Assembly (NCBI GenBank): GCA_903921605.1
Contig: CAIXQV010000133.1
Coordinates: forward strand, 1-10,400
Length of the DNA: 10,400 nucleotides
Direction: 5' to 3'
Source of the DNA: an uncultured Planctomycetaceae bacterium
GTDB lineage: Bacteria > Planctomycetota > Planctomycetia > Planctomycetales > Planctomycetaceae
A program made the translations under genes and the position numbers. The notes under the pieces were generated by a model. It ran no database searches. It was not told the DNA's origin and worked only from the letters and a program-made list of their open reading frames with translations. Shown here piece by piece: positions 1 through 8,305 of this stretch. Numbering within the stretch: the first letter of the stretch is position 1; the number at the start of each line of letters is the position of its first letter.

Positions 1-948
1 GATGCCTTTCATCTGCCGATGTTTCAGTTGTCCGATAACATGACTTTGCGAGATCCGACGCTGACGGATTTGCCGGGGCACCAGTGGATTTATGGTGGAG
101 TCCCCAAGGCGGGTGCAACGCTTTGGGCCAGCTCGCGAATTACAGGAGATTCGGGTGCGGCGGTCCCCACGATTGTGCATCACGATTATGGATTTGGTCA
201 GGTTGTCTGGATGGGGATCGACAGCACGTGGCGTTGGCGAATGCGGTCCGGGGATGCTCGCCATTATCGCTTCTGGGGCCAGCTCATCCGCTGGGCGGCG
301 AGAAATAAGTCGGCGGCTGGCAATGATGACGTGCGGATGACGTTGTCGGATACGGTCATTGGTGAAGCCGAACAGGTCGATGCGGTGGTCCGCTGGAATC
401 CTGAACGCCTGAACGAACTCCAGGGAGCAACCATCAAGGTTGTGGCTACGCCCATTGTTGCGAAGACTGATTTGAAGACCGATACGGATATGAAGACGGG
501 TGGCTCTGTTGCTGCGAACGAAAACTCTTCAACGTTGACGCAGTTCACAGGCGCTCTGGAAGCCTCACAGGATTCGCCCGAACGATTTCGTGGTCGCGTT
601 CCGAAGTTGGCTCCGGGGCTTTGGCAGATTGAACTGCAGGTAACCGGTGGCACTCTGAATCTGGAGCAATCGATTCGCACAGAACTGCTGGTTCGAAAAG
701 AAGAGTCCACAGAACTGGCCAACGTTAGTTGTAACCGAGCCCTGTTGCGGCAACTGGCCGGAATGACCGGCGGAGAAATGATCGAGCCGTGGAATACGGA
801 TCGACTGGTAAGTCTGCTTCGTCCGGTCGATCACGCCGCTCAAGAGGTTCAGGAACGAACACTCTGGGATCATTGGTGGGTGCTGATCGTGTTGTTTTCG
901 CTGATGATGACAGAATGGGTGATTCGGAAGCTGAACGGTTTGGCGTAG
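1..948 (+). CDS. C-terminal part of a planctomycete-type large membrane protein with a glutamine amidotransferase-like region (partial)
   Basis: The reading frame is open from the first base, so this is the 3' end of a longer gene; an in-frame ATG at 19 is unlikely to be the true start. The visible 315 residues begin in a region resembling the amidotransferase-like (GATase1-like) part of large planctomycete membrane proteins, with a block around GFGQVVWMGIDSTWRWR and RFWGQLIRWAAR. A beta-rich middle section follows, then a segment containing LAGMTGGEMIEP, as seen near the end of BatA/VWA-like proteins. The C-terminus has one hydrophobic segment (WWVLIVLFSLMMTEWVI) followed by a short basic tail, so the bulk is probably outside the cytoplasm. 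No catalytic triad is visible, and such proteins are usually not known to be active amidotransferases. The family is inferred from remembered sequence pattern, and the specific role is unknown. Confidence 0.72.
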   Translation, partial: DAFHLPMFQLSDNMTLRDPTLTDLPGHQWIYGGVPKAGATLWASSRITGDSGAAVPTIVHHDYGFGQVVWMGIDSTWRWRMRSGDARHYRFWGQLIRWAARNKSAAGNDDVRMTLSDTVIGEAEQVDAVVRWNPERLNELQGATIKVVATPIVAKTDLKTDTDMKTGGSVAANENSSTLTQFTGALEASQDSPERFRGRVPKLAPGLWQIELQVTGGTLNLEQSIRTELLVRKEESTELANVSCNRALLRQLAGMTGGEMIEPWNTDRLVSLLRPVDHAAQEVQERTLWDHWWVLIVLFSLMMTEWVIRKLNGLA

Positions 949-1230
949 CGGAACAACGCTATGCTTGCGGATCCGATTCTACGGACGCTGTTCACAACGA
1001 GCGTGTCGCATCATTCCCTGTGATCCAGTCTGTTTGCGTCGGAAACGTCCCGCCGCAACATGCAGTGTTCCCAGATAGTTTTGGGTGACATAGCAACTGG
1101 GCACTGCTGGCTGTAGTCCGCAATGCAAACAGAACGGTGTCAGGCTCAACCCTCCGGCAAACAACCGAGGCGGGCCATGATGGCAGCAGAGTTCCGTCAC
1201 GAGAGAAGCAGATTGTTGCGCGATTATTGT

Positions 1231-1250
1231 GCTGAACAGGTTCAGCTTTT
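1231..1250 (+). terminator. Weak Rho-independent terminator candidate
   Basis: A 6-bp perfect stem (GCTGAA 1231-1236 with TTCAGC 1241-1246) encloses the loop CAGG and is followed directly by TTTT. It lies about 280 nt after the stop of the first gene, so it could end that transcript. The stem is short and not very GC-rich, so this is a modest call. Confidence 0.35.
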
Positions 1251-1682
1251 CTGATTTCCAGAATTCAGTCGGCAAGGCATCACCCGGCGGTCGCCCTTCG
1301 GGGCACAATAGCTCCAAGCGTTACGAACTGAATGCCGTTGAGGTGTTCGATTTGTTGTCCTTAGTTCTTCATTCCCTGATGGCGCCCTGATTAATCGCAG
1401 TCATACAATGAATCCAGTATCTGCCACCCTGGAAAGTCTGCGTCGCGTTTGCAGCCGCATTTCGGGACGGAAAGGCAAGTACGGGTGACAGGGATTCCAC
1501 TGTGAGTACCGTTCACTCTTCGGCTTACAGGGTTTGCTGCTCTGAGATTGGTCACGTCGGCAGCTTCAAGACCGGCATTTCGGCTCGAATGTTGCTGAAC
1601 TGATTGCGTTGATGGCTTGCCGGAGAGGCGGTTAAGCCAAGAACGTTTTGAAATTGCCCCTATCGAACTGTTTTCATGTATC

Positions 1683-1687
1683 AGGAA
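1683..1687 (+). promoter_or_regulatory. Ribosome binding site deciding the start of the TPR/UnbV gene
   Basis: AGGAA lies 5 nt before the ATG at 1693. The frame stays open upstream to a TTG at 1648, but that codon has no comparable site, and the extra 15 residues would put an unrelated stretch ahead of the basic-then-hydrophobic anchor. The ATG at 1693 is therefore preferred. Confidence 0.6.
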
Positions 1688-1692
1688 CGCAA

Positions 1693-4620
1693 ATGTCTAC
1701 TCGGCGGACTCAAGGCTTATGGCTAGGCGGCCTGATAGCAGCCTTCGTCACAGGCCTGATCGTCTGGAACCAACTGGGCAAGTCTCCGGAGACGCTTGAG
1801 GACGAAGGACGCCGCGCGCTGGTTCGTAATGAGTTGAAAGTGGCCATCGCCGCATTTCAGCAAGCAGTGAAGATTTCTCCGGACCGTCTGTCTTCGTGGA
1901 AACTGCTGGCCGATGCAGCCTGTCGCGACGGCCAGGTCGATGAATCCTTTAGAGCATTCAAGGTGGTGACAAATCTCGCGCCGGACGATGCGAACTCCCT
2001 GGGGCTCCAATTGGGAGGACGCTGGATGAGCAGGAATCAGATTCAACCGGCGATCCGAACTCTGAAGCTGGCCATCGTCGCCAGTTCCCGTCCTCCGCAG
2101 CCATTTCGATTGCTGGCTCAAATCTACAGCGTGACCGGACAGCGGCGAGAAGTCGTTCGCTGCCTGATAGAGTTGCTGAAACGCAATGAGTTTACTCGCA
2201 ACGATCTGCTGGTGTTGTCGTCCGTGAATCCCACGATTAATGATCCTCAACGACTTGAGATGATTCTTAAGGCGAACCCGGCCGACAAATCCCCGTTGAT
2301 GTCACTGGCGATGCAGGAACTGGATCAGAATCAAGTTTCTGCCGCCAAACAATATTTGATCGACATCACAACGGCCGATCCAAACAACGCCGAAGCGCAG
2401 GGGTTACTGGGCGAAGTCTTTGCCGACTTCGAGCCTGATGCATTTCTCGAATGGAACTCCAGCTTGCCGCAGGAAGTGGAAACGGATCCCGGTATCTGGC
2501 TTGCGCGAGGGAAATGGCTGCATGCAAACAAGCACACGCCGCAGGCCGTCCGATGCCTGTTGGAAGTCATCAAACGCGAGCCAGAAAATCTGTCTGCATG
2601 CACGTTGCTGGGACAACTGCTCAAATCCCAGGGGCAACAGGAACTGGGCAATGAGTTCACAGAGCGAAGTCGCAGACTGCAAAGAATTTTGGATCTCAAC
2701 GAACGCATCAAGGAACCGCGCGGAAGCGAATCTGTTCGCCCGATGATTGAGGAACTTGAAGCCACGGGACGTCTCTGGGAAGCGTGGGGCTGGTGTGTCC
2801 TTTTTCTCCAGGAACAGCCCAGCGATAAGACAGGGATTGCGACAATTCGTGATCGCATAGCACCGCAACTCAAGTACGACGTACCCCGCACGACCGCCGC
2901 TTCAGCACCGGGAAAGACGCTCGACGTGAGTCTTTACCCACTGCCGGATTGGGCCAAAATCAAAGCCGACGCCGTGAGCGATGTGACGACTCGTCAGCAA
3001 TCAGCTTCGCCGATTCATTTCGACGATCGTTCCGCTGAGGCTGGTCTTGAATTCAGATACGTCAACACGAAGGCTCAGGAGAGCGGCCACAAGATTTATG
3101 AAACCATGGGAGCTGGCGTTGCTGTTTTGGATTTTGATCAGGACGGCTGGCCGGACCTGTATCTGCCTCAGGGGAAGACACTGCCGTTAAACAGTGACAC
3201 TGGTCCCAGTGATTCAATCTATCGCAACCTGCGAGGTCAACGGCTTCGTGACGTCACGATGAATGCGAACATCCACGAGACGAGTTATTCGCAGGGAGTG
3301 TCAGCCGGCGACATCAACAACGATGGGTTTCCGGATGTGTATGTGGCCAACCTGGGTCGGAATAGTTTGTTTCAGAACAATGGAGATGGAACGTTCACGG
3401 AGATCACTCAGGCAGCAGGCCTGCAGGAGAGCGTCTGGACCGTCAGTTGTGCCATCGCAGATCTCAACGGGGACAGCTTGCCGGATTTGTTCGACGTGAA
3501 CTACGTTCAGGGCCCGGAGTTGCTGACGGCGACTTGTCTTGACCAGACCGGCCGACCGGTTGTGTGCCGGCCGACAGTCTTTGATCCGGTGCTGGACACG
3601 TTGTGGGTCAATCAAGGAGACGGCAATTTTTTGCCGATCCAAAAGGACGCTGGGCTGGAACTTCCTCAGGGAATGGGTCTCGGCATTGTTGTCGCAGATT
3701 TCAATGAGGACTCGCAATCAGACGTCTTCATCGCGAACGATATGACGGCTAACTTTCTTCTGATTAATAAGACCTCAATGCCCGGTAAGTCTCCACTATT
3801 TTCAGAGGAAGCGTTTCTAAAAGGAGTCGCCCTCGACATGAGCGGGCTTGCACAGGCGTGTATGGGTGTTGCCTGTGCGGATGTTAATCGAGATGGGCGG
3901 CCTGATCTGTTCGTTACTAATTTTGCCAGAGAATCTAATACGCTGTATTTGTCGACGCAGAACTCGCTTTACGAGGACCAAACACAGGCAGCCGACCTGC
4001 GTGGACCCAGCTTTGAGCCCCTGGGCTTCGGGACGCAGTTTCTTGATGCGGATCATGACGGCTGGTCTGACCTGATCGTGATGAATGGTCATATTGATGA
4101 GTTTGTCGGCGAGCCGTTCCGAATGCCGGCCCAGATCTTCTCTGGGCAACCAGGAAGTCGATTCGTGGAGTTGCCGCATGGGCAGGCTGGAGAGCTGTTT
4201 CAGGAACAACGTCTGGCCCGTGGGTTGGCAAAGCTCGACTGGAACCGCGATGGTCGTACGGATTTTGTGGCCACCGATCTTGAGCGTCCACTACTGCTAG
4301 CAGAGAACACGACCGTTACTCCGAACAGCTTCCTTCGTTTGCGATTGACCGGCACGGTCAGTAGCCGAGACGCAATCGGTGCCAAGGTCGTCATAGCGAT
4401 CTCAGAGGGAGACGAACGCGTGTTGTTACTGTCGGCGGGAGATGGCTATGAGTCCTGCAACGAACGATGCCTTGAGGTGGGGCTTGGTGAAGCAAAGTTC
4501 GCAAGAACTGTGGAAATTTACTGGCCATCGGGATTTTTCTCGCGGTTCGACAATATTGCCGCGAATCAATCTTTGCATGTTATCGAGGGACAGGCTGAAC
4601 TCGTAGACGCGCCACGCTGA
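1693..4620 (+). CDS. Membrane-anchored TPR + FG-GAP/VCBS + ASPIC/UnbV (CRTAC1-like) protein
   Basis: This is a 975-residue protein. It starts with a basic stretch (MSTRRTQ) and one hydrophobic segment (about residues 8-25), which is a signal anchor or uncleaved signal. Helical TPR-like repeats fill about residues 34-340 (for example AIAAFQQAVKISPDRLSSWK). A linker leads into seven calcium-binding-like FG-GAP/VCBS motifs of the form DxNxDGxPD, starting near residues 480, 540, 590, 669, 730, 785 and 849. These are expected to form a beta-propeller. An ASPIC/UnbV domain closes the protein (about 880-965), with GDGYESCNE and WPSG at 944-947. The fifth and seventh motifs (DVNRDGRPD, DWNRDGRTD) are close to canonical, while DFNEDSQSD lacks the usual glycine. 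Such fusions are common in Planctomycetota and are thought to act in extracytoplasmic binding or assembly, but no substrate is known. The gene appears to stand alone, with large gaps on both sides. Family assignment is firm; function is open. Confidence 0.9.
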   Translation: MSTRRTQGLWLGGLIAAFVTGLIVWNQLGKSPETLEDEGRRALVRNELKVAIAAFQQAVKISPDRLSSWKLLADAACRDGQVDESFRAFKVVTNLAPDDANSLGLQLGGRWMSRNQIQPAIRTLKLAIVASSRPPQPFRLLAQIYSVTGQRREVVRCLIELLKRNEFTRNDLLVLSSVNPTINDPQRLEMILKANPADKSPLMSLAMQELDQNQVSAAKQYLIDITTADPNNAEAQGLLGEVFADFEPDAFLEWNSSLPQEVETDPGIWLARGKWLHANKHTPQAVRCLLEVIKREPENLSACTLLGQLLKSQGQQELGNEFTERSRRLQRILDLNERIKEPRGSESVRPMIEELEATGRLWEAWGWCVLFLQEQPSDKTGIATIRDRIAPQLKYDVPRTTAASAPGKTLDVSLYPLPDWAKIKADAVSDVTTRQQSASPIHFDDRSAEAGLEFRYVNTKAQESGHKIYETMGAGVAVLDFDQDGWPDLYLPQGKTLPLNSDTGPSDSIYRNLRGQRLRDVTMNANIHETSYSQGVSAGDINNDGFPDVYVANLGRNSLFQNNGDGTFTEITQAAGLQESVWTVSCAIADLNGDSLPDLFDVNYVQGPELLTATCLDQTGRPVVCRPTVFDPVLDTLWVNQGDGNFLPIQKDAGLELPQGMGLGIVVADFNEDSQSDVFIANDMTANFLLINKTSMPGKSPLFSEEAFLKGVALDMSGLAQACMGVACADVNRDGRPDLFVTNFARESNTLYLSTQNSLYEDQTQAADLRGPSFEPLGFGTQFLDADHDGWSDLIVMNGHIDEFVGEPFRMPAQIFSGQPGSRFVELPHGQAGELFQEQRLARGLAKLDWNRDGRTDFVATDLERPLLLAENTTVTPNSFLRLRLTGTVSSRDAIGAKVVIAISEGDERVLLLSAGDGYESCNERCLEVGLGEAKFARTVEIYWPSGFFSRFDNIAANQSLHVIEGQAELVDAPR

Positions 4621-4847
4621 TTGTCCCGAGAGCGATTGTTCACACCCGGGACGGTGCGTCAGGGAATAACGGCGCCATCGCGTGGAGTTGACGTGATCGC
4701 TCTGTTGGGAGGGCGTGCTCAAAGCAGAGGCGAGGGCTTGTGAACTTCTGTTCTACGTCTGGAGCCAATCGACACTTGTGTTCAGTTGATCGGTAACTGG
4801 CAGAACCGCACAACGATTGAGCGAATGCTCGCCGCGTACTGCTTCAT

Positions 4848-4890
4848 TTCAGCCGCAGTGTTTACGGCTGAACACAGGATTCAGATTTTT
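4848..4890 (+). promoter_or_regulatory. Two mutually exclusive hairpins, the second with a T tract
   Basis: TTCAGCCG (4848-4855) pairs perfectly with CGGCTGAA (4865-4872), giving an 8-bp stem with a 9-nt loop. The CTGAA of that second arm (4868-4872) can instead pair with TTCAG (4880-4884), which is followed by ATTTTT (4885-4890), making a weak terminator-like hairpin. Only one of the two can form at a time. They could end the upstream transcript or act as a leader structure for the lipoprotein gene about 370 nt downstream. The stronger first hairpin should dominate, so a regulatory switch is speculative. Confidence 0.25.
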
Positions 4891-5244
4891 GCATTTGTGG
4901 CACGATGGACTTTTGTCCCTCGAACAGCATCAGGCTTTCATTGCCACTCATGCTACTGCAATCACTTGAACGCTCTTCTATTGTGGCGATGCGACTGGCT
5001 CATCGCGCCTTCTCTATGATCGCTCAGCTGCATTAAGCATCCCGAACCGGAATAGAAGTTGCGTTAAGAATTAGCGTAGTCGATGTAACGAATTGAACGC
5101 GTCTGAACATCTTCCATCGGAAGTGGAACTGTGTTCACAGAGGTGGAGTCTCAGGCGCAGATTGAATCTTATCCGGCGCGCTAATTACTCATCTGACTTC
5201 CCCGTTGGTGGACAGTCACGTCGAGCAGACGGTCGTAATTGCTG

Positions 5245-5250
5245 AAAGGA
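5245..5250 (+). promoter_or_regulatory. Ribosome binding site of the lipoprotein gene
   Basis: AAAGGA lies 8 nt before the ATG at 5259. It selects this start over an in-frame upstream codon at 5205, which would bury the lipoprotein signal peptide 18 residues inside the protein. Confidence 0.65.
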
Positions 5251-5258
5251 ATTATTTT

Positions 5259-5741
5259 ATGAAGTTACAGAGTTTGAGTTCTATTTTTGTTGCTTCACTG
5301 ATCGCCATGGTATCGCTGACCGGGTGTGAAGAAACTCTTGAAGCGCCTGTGGAGAAACTGGTCGGTGGTTCGGGCACGATCAAGGTTGATGGAAAGCCGA
5401 TGGGTGGCATTCGGATTCGTTTGACGCCCATCAATGAAACCAAAAGCGTCGGCGGATCGTGGGGTATCACGAAAGATGATGGCACGTTCAGTCTGACGCA
5501 CTGGACCAACGAACCGGGCATTGCTCCGGGTTCTTACTTGATCACTTTCTCCCGCTATGTGAAGCCTGATGGGAGTCCGTTGGGTGAGCGCGATTCTCCA
5601 GCGATGGTTCAGGCCAAAGAAACTATCGCTAAGAACTGGAGCAATCCGGAGCCCGATCAAATGGCCTCGTTGACTCGGCGTGTCGACATCCCGGAAGGCG
5701 GGAAGACAGACATCGAGTTCACAATTGCCACCGGGAAATAG
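5259..5741 (+). CDS. Small lipoprotein with a carboxypeptidase regulatory-like (transthyretin-like) fold
   Basis: This is a 160-residue protein. The start at 5259 gives a classic lipoprotein signal: basic N-terminus, hydrophobic core (about 7-20) and lipobox LTGC at residues 20-23. Cys23 would be lipidated by Lgt and the signal removed by signal peptidase II. The mature part begins with a short acidic linker. A beta-sandwich-like region follows (about 37-105) with [28 protein letters not shown] and [11 protein letters not shown]; this pattern resembles the carboxypeptidase regulatory-like lipoproteins found next to DUF1559 genes in Planctomycetota. The DUF1559 gene follows after 89 nt with no terminator between them and a near-identical start context, so the two are probably co-expressed. 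It is expected to sit on a periplasmic membrane face. The ligand or partner is unknown. Confidence 0.82.
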   Translation: MKLQSLSSIFVASLIAMVSLTGCEETLEAPVEKLVGGSGTIKVDGKPMGGIRIRLTPINETKSVGGSWGITKDDGTFSLTHWTNEPGIAPGSYLITFSRYVKPDGSPLGERDSPAMVQAKETIAKNWSNPEPDQMASLTRRVDIPEGGKTDIEFTIATGK

Positions 5742-5815
5742 CTTGCGGCTTGATGCTGACAGCACTGCAGTCAATGTCGAGGAATGTTTCTTCGACAGTT
5801 TTGTCGTTCTCATTC

Positions 5816-5821
5816 AGAGGG
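5816..5821 (+). promoter_or_regulatory. Ribosome binding site of the DUF1559 gene
   Basis: AGAGGG lies 9 nt before the ATG at 5831. It fixes the start there rather than at the in-frame ATG at 5750, which would place 27 non-homologous residues before the prepilin signal. A second ATG at 5837 is possible but further from the site. Confidence 0.6.
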
Positions 5822-5830
5822 TACTATTTT

Positions 5831-6853
<1,023 letters not shown>

Positions 6854-6920
6854 TCGGTTGATCATAGAGCCGGCTGTTGTTGTCCGGTGTGATCAATCCG
6901 CATGCAAAACAGCATGATCT

Positions 6921-6953
6921 GAAAGCCCCTGCTCTGCAGGGGCTTTCTTTATT
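6921..6953 (+). terminator. Strong Rho-independent terminator of the lipoprotein/DUF1559 unit
   Basis: A perfect 12-bp stem (GAAAGCCCCTGC 6921-6932 with GCAGGGGCTTTC 6936-6947) has a TCT loop and is followed by TTTATT. It lies about 67 nt after the DUF1559 stop codon. This is the clearest terminator in the window. Confidence 0.88.
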
Positions 6954-7394
6954 GGCAGGCTTGCGATTAACCAATTGAATCAATAGTCCGCCAGATTGAG
7001 TCGATCAGATTCGACTGCTCCTGCGATCTTTCCCTTTGACGCCCGCGCTTTGGATAAGGGTTTCAGCAAATTACGAGCTTTCGTCTGTTATTTGATCGCG
7101 GGTTGTGCGGGATGCTCTTGAGAATTGCTCGAGCCGAGACGCCCTGGTGGCATTGCACGATTCATTGGGACTGACTGCTCAATGCCCGACGAAACCGTTA
7201 CTGCGGAGAGTGGGGAACGGAGGCGTGCAGTCAATTTTCCGAGGAATTTCCCTTCGGTGATCCAACCAGAGAGAAAAGCCCCCCGTGTGGGCTTGTTGAG
7301 CGGTTCAAGGCTGAGATTATGTATATCATTCTTCCGAGGTTGATTATCATCGTGAGTTTTCCGCAATAGAACGCGGTCTGCAAAGTCCATTTCG
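6954..7394. other. Non-coding gap of about 440 bp before the menaquinone genes
   Basis: No gene is supported; the minus-strand frame at 7088-7402 overlaps the UbiA start and has no recognisable family. A hairpin at 7276-7294 (AAGCCC with GGGCTT, 7-nt loop) would be followed by TTTTCTC when read on the minus strand, so it resembles a minus-strand terminator, yet there is no minus-strand gene for it to serve. A weak promoter-like pair for the UbiA gene may exist (TTGTTG 7293-7298, 17-nt spacer, ATTATG 7316-7321), but the match to consensus is poor. Confidence 0.5.
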
Positions 7395-8270
7395 ATGTCC
7401 ATGTGGGTGCGAGTTCAACATTTTCTGGAACTCATTCGTTTCAGCCACACCATTTTTGCGCTGCCATTTGCCATGTTGTCGGCGGTGATCGCATGGGCTC
7501 AGGCAGACAGCATCTTTCGCTGGCGTGATCTGGCGGGAATCTTGATTTGCATGGTGACTGCGCGATCAGCCGCCATGGCGTTTAATCGGCTGGTTGATCG
7601 GGATATCGACAAAGAGAATCCTCGCACGGCCAAGCGTCATATTCCTGCAGGGTTGCTTTCCGTCCGAGCGGTGACGTTGTTTACGCTGGTGATGAGTCTC
7701 GTTTTCATTGCGACGACGATGATCTTTCTGCCGAAGCGGCTGCCACTCTATTTGTCGGTCCCGGTGCTGTTGTTCCTGCTGGGCTACTCGTGGGCCAAAC
7801 GCTGGACGAGCTTTTGTCACTACTGGCTTTCAGCAGCCTTGATGATGTCTCCGATCGCCGCGTGGATTGCCGTGCGAGATGAATTTGCTCTGATCCCGAC
7901 TTTGCTGGCCGGAGTAATTTTCTTCTGGGTGGGTGGCTTTGACATTATTTATGCTTGTCAGGACGCTGACTTTGATCGCGAACGAAAGCTGCACAGCATT
8001 CCTGCTCGGATTGGCGTCAAGGCCGCGTTGAGACTGGCGTTTCTCAGCCATCTTCTGACAATCCTGATGCTCGTGCTGTTATGGTGGCTGGCTGGTCTCG
8101 GTTTGCTGTTTCTGGCGGGCGTTGTCGCCATCGCCGGACTACTGCTGTATGAACATCGACTGGTGCGGCCCGACGATCTGAATCGGGTCAATGTTGCTTT
8201 CTTCAACGTGAACGCCATCATTAGTTTCGGAATCCTGGTGCTCGGATGCCTGGACATCTGGCTCTTCTGA
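7395..8270 (+). CDS. mqnP: UbiA-family polyprenyltransferase, probable menaquinone biosynthesis MqnP
   Basis: This is a 291-residue integral membrane protein with about eight or nine hydrophobic segments. It belongs to the UbiA superfamily, which transfers a polyprenyl chain from its diphosphate to an aromatic ring. The first Asp-rich motif is NRLVDRDID at residues 64-72, followed by NPRTAKRHIPAG; the second is DADFD at 190-194, followed by SIPARIG. Both bind the Mg-diphosphate. The N-terminal LELIRFSHTIFALPFA is characteristic of the 4-hydroxybenzoate/MqnP-like branch. mqnE follows after 35 nt, so the likely role is prenylating the naphthoate-type intermediate of the futalosine menaquinone route rather than making ubiquinone. 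The context supports mqnP, but the sequence alone would also fit a ubiA label. ATG 7395 is the first start codon in the open frame. ATG 7401 is equally possible, and neither has a clear Shine-Dalgarno sequence. Confidence 0.88.
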   Translation: MSMWVRVQHFLELIRFSHTIFALPFAMLSAVIAWAQADSIFRWRDLAGILICMVTARSAAMAFNRLVDRDIDKENPRTAKRHIPAGLLSVRAVTLFTLVMSLVFIATTMIFLPKRLPLYLSVPVLLFLLGYSWAKRWTSFCHYWLSAALMMSPIAAWIAVRDEFALIPTLLAGVIFFWVGGFDIIYACQDADFDRERKLHSIPARIGVKAALRLAFLSHLLTILMLVLLWWLAGLGLLFLAGVVAIAGLLLYEHRLVRPDDLNRVNVAFFNVNAIISFGILVLGCLDIWLF

Positions 8271-8305
8271 AACGGCTGAATTCTATTTGCCTGCGGAACA
8301 AGAAC

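Larger units (their letters stand above)
949..1692. other. Non-coding gap of about 740 bp
   Basis: No convincing gene is seen. The longest frame here (979-1317, minus strand) has a Cys/Pro/His-rich composition unlike a folded protein and no ribosome binding site that I can see. A 26-codon basic ORF at 1408-1488 has no Shine-Dalgarno sequence. The gap holds a weak terminator-like hairpin at 1231-1250 and a short UUCG-capped hairpin (GCCC-TTCG-GGGC, 1293-1304). The promoter of the downstream TPR gene should lie toward the right end, but no clear -35/-10 pair is visible. Confidence 0.6.
4621..5258. other. Non-coding gap of about 640 bp with overlapping hairpins
   Basis: No gene is supported; the frame at 4786-5019 has no family resemblance and no ribosome binding site. 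Just after the TPR gene stop there is a 6-bp inverted repeat, GTCCCG 4623-4628 with CGGGAC 4647-4652. It has an 18-nt loop and no T tract, so it is a poor terminator. The pair of competing hairpins at 4848-4890 is listed separately. The promoter for the lipoprotein/DUF1559 unit should lie in the right half, but I could not pick a convincing -35/-10. Confidence 0.55.

Noticed and set aside
979..1317. Minus-strand 112-codon frame in the first gap
   Set aside because: Composition is rich in Cys, His, Pro and Arg without a recognisable motif or start signal; it is probably chance.
1408..1488. 26-codon basic ORF in the first gap
   Set aside because: No Shine-Dalgarno sequence and no family resemblance; too short to support without expression data.
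4623..4652. GTCCCG/CGGGAC inverted repeat right after the TPR/UnbV gene as a terminator
   Set aside because: The loop is 18 nt and no T tract follows.
4786..5019. 77-codon plus-strand frame in the gap before the lipoprotein gene
   Set aside because: It contains a perfect hairpin, has no ribosome binding site, and its His/Cys-rich sequence matches no family I know.
7088..7402. Minus-strand 104-codon frame upstream of the UbiA gene
   Set aside because: It overlaps the UbiA start, contains a terminator-like hairpin within it, and has no recognisable domain.
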